Positions 1 through 6,166 of a stretch of 20,965 nt of DNA are shown here, piece by piece. The notes beneath the pieces are model-generated. The model had not been told where the DNA came from, ran no database searches, and was given only the letters and a program-made list of their open reading frames with translations. Source of the stretch: Candidatus Thioglobus vulcanius (GTDB taxonomy: Bacteria > Pseudomonadota > Gammaproteobacteria > PS1 > Pseudothioglobaceae); contig CAJVCJ010000074.1 in NCBI GenBank assembly GCA_910595855.1, positions 1 to 20,965 of the forward strand. The letters run 5' to 3'. The position numbers and the translations under genes are program-made. Position 1 is the stretch's first letter, and each line of letters starts with the position of its first letter.

Positions 1-132
1 GAAATTAACAAGGTTATTGCAGAAGCGCATGACGAAGGGTTAGATACGTTTTTCTTAGAAGTGCTAGCTAAACCCGCTAAAAGAACTAAAAAACCTGAAT
101 CGGAAAAAGAAGTTGAAAGCTTTTTAGAGTGA
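1..132 (+). CDS. C-terminal end of an unidentified protein (partial)
   Basis: An open frame runs from the first base to a TGA at 130-132, giving the last 43 residues of a protein whose start lies outside the window. The visible part is highly charged. It has an acidic, helix-prone beginning, a Lys/Arg-rich stretch (AKPAKRTKK) and an acidic tail ending in SFLE. I do not recognise the family from so short a tail. That it is coding is supported by the intact frame and by the terminator hairpin that starts about 20 bases after its stop. Confidence 0.6.
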   Translation, partial: EINKVIAEAHDEGLDTFFLEVLAKPAKRTKKPESEKEVESFLE

Positions 133-152
133 TTTGTCTATTTCAGGTTGTT

Positions 153-186
153 AAAAAAAATGCCGCTAAATTAGCGGCATTTTTTT
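153..186. terminator. Bidirectional rho-independent terminator
   Basis: The 8-bp stem ATGCCGCT (160-167) pairs with AGCGGCAT (173-180) around an AAATT loop. A run of A lies on the left (153-160) and a run of T on the right (180-186). Each strand therefore ends in a U-tract, which suits the convergent genes on both sides (partial plus-strand gene and minus-strand thiG). Confidence 0.9.
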
Positions 187-207
187 ACTTGAGATTTTAA
201 AACCTCT

Positions 208-987
208 TTAGATTAAGTTTTCCATTGGAGATGAAGCAGAAGCATAGGCTTTTTTCATCATTCTTCCCGCAAGAAAAGATTCTCTACCTGCAATCACTGC
301 GTGTTTCATCGCGCTAGCCATTAGTATTGGGTCAGCCGCGTTAGCAATTGCTGAATTCATTAGTACGCCATCACAACCAAGTTCCATGGCTTTAGCGGCA
401 TCAGATGCACAGCCAATACCTGCATCTACAAGTACCGGAACATTAGCCTGTTCTTTAATGAGTTTAATGTTCGCAGGGTTTGCAATTCCTTGGCCAGAGC
501 CAATTAAAGATGCAAGTGGCATCACTGCAGCACAACCAATGTTTTCTAACTCTTTGGCGACGATTGGATCATCACTGGTGTAAACCATTACATCAAAGCC
601 ATCATCAACTAGTGTTTTTGCAGCAGCTAATGTTTCAACAATATTTGGATATAGTGTTTTTTCATCGCCCAATACTTCCAATTTAACAAGATTGTGCCCA
701 CCTAAAAGCTCACGTGCCAGCTGACAAGTTCGAACCGCATCTTTAGCTGTATAGCAACCAGCTGTATTAGGCAAAATGGTATAAGTATCAGGCGAGATAA
801 CATCGAGTAAATTTGGCTCGTTTTCATCTTGACCGATATTGGTACGACGAATAGCAACGGTAATGATGTCTGCTTCTGCAGCGTCTGTCGCTAGTTTTGT
901 TTCGTTAAGATCTTTATATTTTCCTGAGCCAACCAGCAAGCGAGAGTTGTAAGTTTTTCCGGCAATTACTAATGGTGCGTCAGTCAT
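208..987 (-). CDS. thiG: Thiazole synthase ThiG
   Basis: This enzyme forms the thiazole phosphate ring of thiamine from 1-deoxy-D-xylulose 5-phosphate, dehydroglycine and ThiS-thiocarboxylate sulfur, in the cytoplasm. The 259-residue product is a full-length TIM-barrel ThiG. It has the opening pattern LLVGSGKY, the motif VKLEV whose Lys102 matches the Schiff-base lysine, and the C-terminal phosphate-binding segments DAGIGCASDAA and GVLMNSAIA. The ATG at 985-987 is the only good start, and no strong ribosome-binding site precedes it. thiS, thiF and thiO are not adjacent. The upstream neighbour is tRNA-Ser only 25 bases away, with no terminator visible between them, so co-transcription is possible. 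No TPP riboswitch fits in that gap. Confidence 0.97.
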   Translation of the reverse strand: MTDAPLVIAGKTYNSRLLVGSGKYKDLNETKLATDAAEADIITVAIRRTNIGQDENEPNLLDVISPDTYTILPNTAGCYTAKDAVRTCQLARELLGGHNLVKLEVLGDEKTLYPNIVETLAAAKTLVDDGFDVMVYTSDDPIVAKELENIGCAAVMPLASLIGSGQGIANPANIKLIKEQANVPVLVDAGIGCASDAAKAMELGCDGVLMNSAIANAADPILMASAMKHAVIAGRESFLAGRMMKKAYASASSPMENLI

Positions 988-1012
988 ATTTAATAAAGAT
1001 TTTTTTAAATAA

Positions 1013-1104
1013 TGGCGGAGAGTGAGGGATTTGAACCCTCGAAAGGGGATAAACCCTTTACACCCTTAGCAGGGGCGCGCCTTCAGCCACTCGGCCAACT
1101 CTCC
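1013..1104 (-). tRNA. tRNA-Ser (anticodon GCU)
   Basis: Read on the minus strand, the 92 bases start GGAGAGT and end ACTCTCC-G-CCA, a complete 7-bp acceptor stem with an encoded CCA. The anticodon stem CGCCC/GGGTG encloses the loop CTGCTAA with anticodon GCT, which reads AGC/AGU serine codons. A long variable arm (class II, as expected for serine) and the T arm AGGGTTCAAATCCCT are present. The gene sits between a predicted exported protein and thiG. Confidence 0.97.
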
Positions 1105-1116
1105 ATAAGAAAAAAT

Positions 1117-1122
1117 ATTATA
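1117..1122 (-). promoter_or_regulatory. Probable -10 box of the tRNA-Ser promoter
   Basis: On the minus strand a perfect TATAAT lies 12 bases upstream of the tRNA 5' end, in very AT-rich DNA, which puts the start of transcription just before the mature tRNA. The matching -35 region (around 1140-1145, ATTTAT) is poor, so only the -10 element is well supported. Confidence 0.5.
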
Positions 1123-1154
1123 CGCTATTATTTTTAAATATAAATAGCTAGTGA

Positions 1155-1598
1155 TTAAAAACCGTAGTTATATCGTAGTTTCAAACTTCCAGGATCTTTA
1201 CCTCTAAAATCAATCATACGAAAGCGCAGCTGACCCCAGTCCCCTTCAAGCTTAATTTTTTCTTGTAGTGCTTGCAGTTTGATCTTAGCGTCAAGAATCA
1301 TTTGTTCTGATTCATTCCAGTTGCTATCTTCACTTTTAGGTGTTCCGATTTGATGTTCGCGAAATAATAATTCATTTTTAATGTTGCTTGCTTCAAGGTT
1401 GATATCGTAAAGATCCCCACCGAGTTCGTAGCTAACTTCAAGTTCAAGAATATCGTAGTTAATCAATTCAAGCTTGTCAGTGATATTGACCGAATTAGCC
1501 GCATGATTGTCGGCTGCGCTATTTAGACTTACTAGCAATAATAATATTAAAATCGGATTCAAGAAAACCAATGATAAAGCCCCAGCATGTTGACGCAA
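1155..1598 (-). CDS. Predicted exported protein of unknown function
   Basis: The longest frame gives 147 residues. The N-terminus looks like a Sec signal peptide: Arg2, a hydrophobic core (ILILLLLVSL, about residues 16-25) and a likely cleavage after NSAA (about residue 29). The mature part is polar, with a helical stretch near 90-115 and a basic, aromatic C-terminus ending in YNYGF, and no family is recognised. There is no ATG near the beginning. Candidate starts are TTG codons at 1598, 1571 and 1562. I list 1598 because it alone keeps a positive charge before the hydrophobic core, but it overlaps the upstream gene by 40 bases. The TTG at 1562 overlaps that gene's stop as TTGA, and the one at 1571 follows a GGGG stretch. 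It is probably the last protein gene of the trpC-led minus-strand operon. Confidence 0.6.
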   Translation of the reverse strand: MRQHAGALSLVFLNPILILLLLVSLNSAADNHAANSVNITDKLELINYDILELEVSYELGGDLYDINLEASNIKNELLFREHQIGTPKSEDSNWNESEQMILDAKIKLQALQEKIKLEGDWGQLRFRMIDFRGKDPGSLKLRYNYGF

Positions 1599-1780
1599 AC
1601 AAACACTGTGTTTAATATCACCAGTGAATTGTCTTGGTTTTTCAACCCTTGAATAACCCAGCTTATAGCCGAGACCATAAAAAGTATGTAGCCAAATTTA
1701 GAAAATTCAAAATTTAGTGCAACCAATATACCTCCCGAAATGCCGGTAGCCGTACCAAGCCAACCCCAATTATTATGCAT
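1559..1780 (-). CDS. Small three-helix membrane protein, unknown function
   Basis: The frame gives 73 residues from the ATG at 1778-1780; a longer TTG start at 1819 would run deep into the preceding osmC-like gene. The ATG overlaps the stop of that gene by 8 bases (ATGCATAA), which suggests translational coupling. Three hydrophobic segments can be seen at about residues 8-22, 26-42 and 46-68, with short charged turns between them (EFSK, KNQD). A three-helix protein of this size and tryptophan/glycine pattern is reminiscent of half-transporter folds such as SemiSWEET or PnuC-like units, but that is a resemblance by pattern only. Its place between an OsmC-like gene and a predicted exported protein does not define a role. 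Confidence 0.65.
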   Translation of the reverse strand: MHNNWGWLGTATGISGGILVALNFEFSKFGYILFMVSAISWVIQGLKNQDNSLVILNTVFVCVNMLGLYHWFS

Positions 1781-2186
1781 TGATAGAAAAATCGTGAGTA
1801 ACAGTGGCAGTTTTGCCAAGCATTATGGAGGCAGAGCAATATTTGTCAGCCGAAAGGCTAACCGCTTTGGCTATTTTCTTCTCATTAAGATTCTCACCTT
1901 CAACAACAAAGTGCATGTGAATATCGGTAAATACTTTTGGGTGTTCATCTGCACGTTCAGCAGATATTTCAACACGACAATTACTAACGTTTTCACGCAT
2001 TTTTTTAAGTGTAGAAATAACATCAACTGTTGTACAGCCACCCATACCCAACAACAACATTTCCATAGGCCTTACGCCTAAATTATTGCCACCCATTTCT
2101 TCAGGTCCATCCATAACAATGGCATGGCCACTGGCTGACTCACCAACCATCATCATGCCATCAATCCACTTAACTGTTGTTTTCAT
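1773..2186 (-). CDS. OsmC/Ohr-superfamily protein (YhfA-like)
   Basis: The 137-residue protein matches the small OsmC superfamily, in particular the YhfA-like branch. It has an early MMMVGESASGHAI-type strand region, the helix motif LLLGMGGCTTVDV with Cys51, and KYCSAS with Cys117. In this superfamily two such cysteines form the thiol-peroxidase site that reduces organic hydroperoxides, although the physiological substrate of the YhfA branch is unclear. The ATG is preceded by an AAAGG ribosome-binding site that lies 11 bases or less from the trpC stop, so the two genes are in one operon. Its 3' end overlaps the start of the next membrane-protein gene by 8 bases. The cytoplasmic location is inferred from the lack of a signal peptide. 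Confidence 0.88.
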   Translation of the reverse strand: MKTTVKWIDGMMMVGESASGHAIVMDGPEEMGGNNLGVRPMEMLLLGMGGCTTVDVISTLKKMRENVSNCRVEISAERADEHPKVFTDIHMHFVVEGENLNEKKIAKAVSLSADKYCSASIMLGKTATVTHDFSINA

Positions 2187-2197
2187 TGTTATTGCCT

Positions 2198-2995
2198 TTA
2201 TTTAAAGATGTCTTCGAGTGCTTGACCTGGATTTTCTTGACGCATAAATGCTTCACCCACTAAGAATGAATGAATGTCGTGATCTTTCATGAGCTTAACA
2301 TCTTGCGCACCTAAAATTCCGCTTTCAGTAATTACTAGTGTGTCATCTTTAATTGCATCTAACAGATCAATTGTTGTTTGTAGAGTGACATCAAATGTTT
2401 TTAAATTTCGATTATTAATGCCAATCATTGGTAGGCGAAGTTCTTGTACGCGCTTTAATTCTTCAAGGTTATGAACTTCAACTAAAACATCCATATGGCA
2501 AGAAATGGCCAACATGGCTAAATCTTCCATTCTTTGATCTTCCAAGCAGGCAGCGATTAACAAAATACAATCCGCACCAAGCACTCGAGATTGAAATACC
2601 TGGTAAGGCTCAATAATGAATTCTTTGCGTAATACCGGCAAAGTAACAACAGATCTGGCTTCAGCTACGTATTTATCATCACCCTGAAAATAATCTTTAT
2701 CAGTTAATACTGACAAACATGCTGCACCATGTTTAGCATAGCTTTTAGCAATTTCTGCTACGTTAAAATCCTCACGTAAAACTCCTTTAGAAGGGGATGC
2801 TTTTTTAATCTCAGCAATAATAGCACTTTGCTTTAAATCTACTTTGTCTTTAAGTGCCTGGAAAAAATCACGAGTTGTTCGATCCTCGTAGGCTGTTTCC
2901 ATCATTTTATTGTAAGGAATTATTTCAAGCGCTTCTTTGATTTCTTGCTCTTTACGGGCAATGATTTTTTTTAGAATATCGGGTGTATTTGTCAT
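2198..2995 (-). CDS. trpC: Indole-3-glycerol phosphate synthase TrpC
   Basis: This is a TIM-barrel enzyme of tryptophan biosynthesis that closes 1-(2-carboxyphenylamino)-1-deoxyribulose 5-phosphate to indole-3-glycerol phosphate. The 265-residue length is that of a monofunctional TrpC, not an E. coli-type TrpC-TrpF fusion. Key motifs are in order: AEIKKASPSKG (Glu62, Lys64), VLRKEFI (Lys124), LVEVHNLEE (Glu173), IGINNRNL (Asn194) and ITESGI (Glu224). These correspond to the substrate-binding and catalytic lysine and glutamate residues of the family. It is the first gene of a minus-strand operon and diverges from kdsA across an 89-base gap. trpD and trpG, often next to trpC, are not in the window. 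Confidence 0.97.
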   Translation of the reverse strand: MTNTPDILKKIIARKEQEIKEALEIIPYNKMMETAYEDRTTRDFFQALKDKVDLKQSAIIAEIKKASPSKGVLREDFNVAEIAKSYAKHGAACLSVLTDKDYFQGDDKYVAEARSVVTLPVLRKEFIIEPYQVFQSRVLGADCILLIAACLEDQRMEDLAMLAISCHMDVLVEVHNLEELKRVQELRLPMIGINNRNLKTFDVTLQTTIDLLDAIKDDTLVITESGILGAQDVKLMKDHDIHSFLVGEAFMRQENPGQALEDIFK

Positions 2996-3045
2996 GATTG
3001 ATATTTATTTCTGAATGCTGTTCATTTTAGATGAATTGTTTGGCT

Positions 3046-3051
3046 TATAAT
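3046..3051 (+). promoter_or_regulatory. Probable -10 box for kdsA
   Basis: A perfect TATAAT lies 33 bases upstream of the kdsA ATG in the 89-base divergent trpC-kdsA spacer. No convincing -35 hexamer is seen (TTCATT at 3021-3026 would need a 19-base spacer). Confidence 0.4.
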
Positions 3052-3084
3052 TGATCTTATTAACTATTAACCTATGCGAACAGT

Positions 3085-3918
3085 ATGAAATTATTAGACT
3101 TTGAAATCGGTATCGACCAACCATTTTTCCTTATTTCCGGCCCTTGTGTAATTGAGTCAGAATCACTTGCTATGGAAACAGCCGAAACATTAAAAAAAGT
3201 CACTGAAGAATTAGGTATTAACTTTATTTACAAATCATCATATGACAAGGCTAATCGCTCTAGTACTGGTAGTTTTAGAGGTTTGGGCATTGAAGAAGGT
3301 TTACGTATTTTACAAAAAGTAAAAGATGAAATAGGCATTCCAGTATTAACTGACGTGCATGAAGATACTCCGCTTGATGAAGTGGCCTCGGTAGTAGACA
3401 TGATGCAAACACCAGCATTTTTAGTGCGCCAAACTAATTTTATTCAAAACGTTTGTAAGCAAGGTATTCCAGTCAATATCAAAAAAGGCCAATTCCAAGC
3501 GCCTTGGGATATGCAAAATGTTGTTGATAAGGCATTCGAGACGGGTAATCAACAGATTACCATTTGTGATCGTGGCACCTCATTTGGTTACAACACTTTG
3601 GTGTCTGATATGCGTGGTTTATCTACCATGCGCTCAACAGGCCAACCTATTGTATTCGATGCAACACACTCAGTGCAACAGCCTGGTGGTAATGGCCTGA
3701 CATCAGGCGGACAAAGAGAGATGGTGCCTGTACTGGCACGTGCTGCTGCTGCAGTGGGCGTGTCAGGATTCTTCATGGAAACTCACCCTAATCCTGAAGT
3801 GGCATTGAGTGATGGCCCTAATATGATTCCAATTCATAAGATGGCTGACATGCTAAAAGTTCTGCAAGAGATTGACAGTATTACTAAACAAAACGGCTTT
3901 TTAGAGGACGAACTATAG
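3085..3918 (+). CDS. kdsA: 3-deoxy-D-manno-octulosonate 8-phosphate synthase KdsA
   Basis: It condenses phosphoenolpyruvate with arabinose 5-phosphate to Kdo-8-phosphate, the first committed step toward the inner-core sugar of lipopolysaccharide. The 277 residues are full length. Family motifs are SGPCVIES (residues 18-25), YKSSYDKANRSS (49-60), the LTDVHE region, NIKKGQFQAPWDM, the GTSFGYN segment, THSVQQPGG and the late ETHPNPEVALSDGPNM. Cys21 in GPCVIES is the metal-ligand position of metal-dependent KdsA enzymes; the metal-independent E. coli type has Asn there. The ribosome-binding site is weak. The stop is TAG, and the same frame stays open for another 65 codons (see the next gene). pyrG and eno, common kdsA neighbours, are absent. 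Confidence 0.97.
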   Translation: MKLLDFEIGIDQPFFLISGPCVIESESLAMETAETLKKVTEELGINFIYKSSYDKANRSSTGSFRGLGIEEGLRILQKVKDEIGIPVLTDVHEDTPLDEVASVVDMMQTPAFLVRQTNFIQNVCKQGIPVNIKKGQFQAPWDMQNVVDKAFETGNQQITICDRGTSFGYNTLVSDMRGLSTMRSTGQPIVFDATHSVQQPGGNGLTSGGQREMVPVLARAAAAVGVSGFFMETHPNPEVALSDGPNMIPIHKMADMLKVLQEIDSITKQNGFLEDEL

Positions 3919-3920
3919 GC

Positions 3921-3944
3921 GAACCCATGTTATGTGATGGGTTC
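3921..3944 (+). repeat. Perfect inverted repeat just after the kdsA stop
   Basis: GAACCCAT (3921-3928) and ATGGGTTC (3937-3944) form an 8-bp stem with an 8-base loop starting two bases after the kdsA TAG. No T-run follows, so it is not a normal intrinsic terminator. The right arm includes the ATG (3937) of the following small ORF, so folding would hide that start. Confidence 0.6.
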
Positions 3945-4116
3945 TGTAGTTTGTCAAACAGACACTGGAAAGCAAGTAAAAATCGGCTCAGGATTTAAGC
4001 ATAAAGATAGAGTTAATCCGCCTATTGTTGGTAGTAAAATTACCTTTAAATATTACGGCTTCACAAACAAGGGTAATTTCAAATATCCTGTCTATTTAAG
4101 AGTTAGAGTAGAATAA
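3934..4116 (+). pseudogene. Orphan OB-fold fragment of an ATP-dependent DNA ligase
   Basis: The 60-residue frame (GTG at 3934, or ATG at 3937) reads like the C-terminal OB-fold domain of small bacterial ATP-dependent DNA ligases. It starts with MGSVV, continues with KIGSGFKHKDRVNPP and GSKITFKYYGFT, and ends with YPVYLRVRVE. In full ligases this domain follows a nucleotidyltransferase domain with the KxDG lysine; none of that is present here, since the frame meets the kdsA stop codon only 18 bases upstream. It lies in the same frame as kdsA, separated by one TAG. No good ribosome-binding site is visible, and the start is covered by an inverted repeat. The simplest view is a remnant of a deleted ligase gene. 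A functional stand-alone nucleic-acid-binding OB protein or a readthrough extension of KdsA cannot be excluded. The family call is from memory of the motif pattern. Confidence 0.65.
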
Positions 4117-4152
4117 TTGAAGCTTGATTTGAATTTACAAGGTAAATAAAAC

Positions 4153-4884
4153 ATGATAAAAATTGCAGTGGTTGGCGCATCAGGGCGCATGGGTCAAACT
4201 ATTATTGAATCCATTAATCAAAATGATAAAGTAACACTGGGCGCAACCCTAGATAAGGGTGATGATTTAGCTTCGGTGGCAGATCAATTTGATGTATTGA
4301 TTGATTTCACTAGACCTGAGGCGACACTCGATTATCTTAAGACTTGTCAGCAATTAAACAAATCTATAGTGATTGGCACTACAGGTTTTGATGATGCAGG
4401 GCTTGAGGCGATCAACAATGCTGCTAAACAAATCTCGGTGGTATTTGCACCAAACATGAGTGTTGGTGTTAATTTAACATTGAAGTTGCTTGATATGGCA
4501 GCCAAGGTGATTGGACCAGACTCTGATATTGAAATCGTTGAAGCGCACCATCGTCATAAGGTTGATGCACCATCAGGCACGGCACTCAAAATGGGTGAGG
4601 TGGTTGCCAATGCACTTGGCAGGGATTTATCGACTTGTGCTGTCTATGGTCGTGAAGGTATTGAAGAGCCACGCGATCGTCAAACGATTGGCTTTTCTAC
4701 TATTCGTGGTGGCGATGTAGTTGGCGAGCACACAGTGAGCTTCTTTATGGAAGGTGAGCGTGTTGAAATTACTCATAAAGCTTCATCGCGCTCAACATTT
4801 GCAAATGGTGCGGTACGTGCAGCAAGCTGGCTAAATGATAAATCTGCAGGTTTGTACAACATGCAAAATGTACTAGACTTGTAG
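4153..4884 (+). CDS. dapB: 4-hydroxy-tetrahydrodipicolinate reductase DapB
   Basis: DapB reduces 4-hydroxy-tetrahydrodipicolinate with NAD(P)H in the diaminopimelate/lysine pathway, feeding peptidoglycan and protein synthesis. The N-terminal Rossmann motif VVGASGRMG (residues 6-14), the IGTTGF segment (74-79) and the signature EAHHRHKVDAPSGTA (130-144) are all present. His132 and Lys136 correspond to the catalytic His and Lys. At 243 residues it is somewhat shorter than the roughly 270-residue E. coli protein, mostly through a compact region after the Rossmann motif. An AAGG ribosome-binding site precedes the ATG. The next gene starts 9 bases after its stop, so it probably leads the yciI-dioxygenase operon. 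Confidence 0.97.
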   Translation: MIKIAVVGASGRMGQTIIESINQNDKVTLGATLDKGDDLASVADQFDVLIDFTRPEATLDYLKTCQQLNKSIVIGTTGFDDAGLEAINNAAKQISVVFAPNMSVGVNLTLKLLDMAAKVIGPDSDIEIVEAHHRHKVDAPSGTALKMGEVVANALGRDLSTCAVYGREGIEEPRDRQTIGFSTIRGGDVVGEHTVSFFMEGERVEITHKASSRSTFANGAVRAASWLNDKSAGLYNMQNVLDL

Positions 4885-4893
4885 GCGGTCATT

Positions 4894-5193
4894 ATGCTAT
4901 ATGCTATTATTTCACAAGACGTCGAAAATTCATTAGAAAAAAGAATGTCAGTGCGTCCGGCTCACATTGAGCGTTTACATATTTTAAAAAATGAAGGTCG
5001 ATTGATATTGGCTGGTCCTCATCCTGCGATAGATAATAATGATCCAGGTGAGGCCGGCTTTACTGGTTCGTTAGTAGTGGCTGAATTTGATTCATTGTCA
5101 GATGCTCAAACCTGGGCAGATGCAGACCCATATATGGCGTCCGGTGCATATGCAAGTGTGATAGTTAAGCCGTTTAAAAAGGTGTTGCCATGA
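4894..5193 (+). CDS. YciI family protein
   Basis: The 99-residue protein has the ferredoxin-like alpha/beta pattern of the YciI (YCII) superfamily. It opens MLYAIISQD, carries RPAHIERL with the conserved His24, and includes AGPHPA and the ADADPY element near 75-80. The biochemical role of most YciI proteins is unknown; a His/Asp pair has been proposed to act as a catalytic site in the family. The start ATG is preceded by AGGCGG. Its stop overlaps the next start (ATGA at 5190-5193), so it is translationally coupled to the persulfide dioxygenase. It follows dapB by 9 bases. Confidence 0.93.
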   Translation: MLYAIISQDVENSLEKRMSVRPAHIERLHILKNEGRLILAGPHPAIDNNDPGEAGFTGSLVVAEFDSLSDAQTWADADPYMASGAYASVIVKPFKKVLP

Positions 5194-5900
5194 GTTTGAT
5201 TTTTAGACCTTTATTTGAAAACCAAAGCTCAACTTATACTTATTTGTTGGCTGATTCTCAAAGTAAAGAGGCTGTTATTATTGATGCGGTTAGCGAAACT
5301 AAACAGCGTGATATTGGCTTAATTGAGGAGCTTGGATTAAACCTTAAGTACATTATTGAAACTCATGTGCATGCTGATCATATTACTAGCTCATGCCCTT
5401 TGAAAGATAAATTTAACCAGGCTCAAATTGTCATAGGTGAAGCTAATTCAGTAGTTTGTGCTGATGTGTTAATTAAGGATGGTGAAAATTTACAGTTTGG
5501 TGAATTTACACTAACCGCGCTTTCTACGCCGGGCCATACAAATGGTTGCATGTCATTTGTTGTGGGCGATAAAGTTTTTACCGGTGATGCGCTACTGATT
5601 AGAAGTTGTGGTCGTTGTGATTTTCAAGGTGGATCAGCTGACAAGCTTTTTGACTCCATTCAGAAAATATTCACATTGCCAGATGAAACTTACGTTTATC
5701 CTGCGCATGATTATGGTGGCCGCACTGTTAGTTCGATTTGGGAAGAAAAAGCCTTTAATGAAATGATTGGCAGTGATGTAGACAAACAAGAGTTTGTACG
5801 TAGGGTTAATGCTATGGAGTTATCTTTGCCAGCTAAAATCCATGTAGCTGTGCCGTCAAACCAAGTGTGTGGCTCAAGAATTGTGACTAGTAAATCATGA
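5190..5900 (+). CDS. ETHE1-type persulfide dioxygenase (MBL fold)
   Basis: Family members use mononuclear iron and O2 to oxidise glutathione persulfide to sulfite, a step after sulfide:quinone oxidoreductase in sulfide oxidation. The 236-residue protein has the metallo-beta-lactamase motif THVHADH (His59, His61, Asp63, His64), then GHTNGC (His116), FTGDALLI (Asp133) and YPAHDY (His173). By family knowledge His59, His116 and Asp133 are the iron ligands. The ETHE1-specific stretch from IRSCGRCDFQGG to GRTVSSIWEEK separates it from glyoxalase II. AAGGTG precedes the start. The gene overlaps its neighbours by ATGA at both ends, so all three products are probably made together. A glyoxalase II-like activity is less likely. 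Confidence 0.92.
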   Translation: MSLIFRPLFENQSSTYTYLLADSQSKEAVIIDAVSETKQRDIGLIEELGLNLKYIIETHVHADHITSSCPLKDKFNQAQIVIGEANSVVCADVLIKDGENLQFGEFTLTALSTPGHTNGCMSFVVGDKVFTGDALLIRSCGRCDFQGGSADKLFDSIQKIFTLPDETYVYPAHDYGGRTVSSIWEEKAFNEMIGSDVDKQEFVRRVNAMELSLPAKIHVAVPSNQVCGSRIVTSKS

Positions 5901-6145
5901 GAGGCTACTCATTGGATCCGCACCCAAGTATCAAGGTTGTTACCGAACAGTATGCCGTGGTTCGAATTCCACGTGTAAAGCGTGAGCGCGTACCTGCAAA
6001 CAATGTTGAAATCATGGATGATTTAAAGATGGCCATGGATAAATCGGATCCGAAAAATCACTTGTATGCCGCTAAAGTGTTAGGCCCATCTCGTTCATCC
6101 GAAGGTGTTGTTTTGTATTATATTTTAGATATGTATAACGCTTAG
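5897..6145 (+). CDS. Unknown 82-residue protein coupled to persulfide dioxygenase
   Basis: The frame begins at the ATG that overlaps the dioxygenase stop (ATGA, 5897-5900) and encodes 82 residues. No membrane segment, signal peptide or cysteine is present. The N-terminal half is basic and proline-containing (RIPRVKRERVP near 23-33). A short methionine/aspartate-rich helix follows, and the C-terminus (SSEGVVLYYILDMYNA) looks like a beta-helix ending. I do not recognise the family. The tight coupling suggests a role with the dioxygenase or the YciI-like protein, for example as a small accessory or binding subunit, but this is inference from position alone. Confidence 0.75.
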   Translation: MRGYSLDPHPSIKVVTEQYAVVRIPRVKRERVPANNVEIMDDLKMAMDKSDPKNHLYAAKVLGPSRSSEGVVLYYILDMYNA

Positions 6146-6166
6146 TTGCGCTGCATACTATAAATT

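Noticed and set aside
988..1012. TPP riboswitch in front of thiG
   Set aside because: Only 25 bases separate the start codon from the tRNA gene, far too short for a THI element, and no conserved riboswitch motif is visible.
1740..2081. Plus-strand open frame of 113 codons
   Set aside because: It lies antisense to the OsmC-like gene and its neighbours, has no recognisable protein pattern and is a shadow of the real genes.
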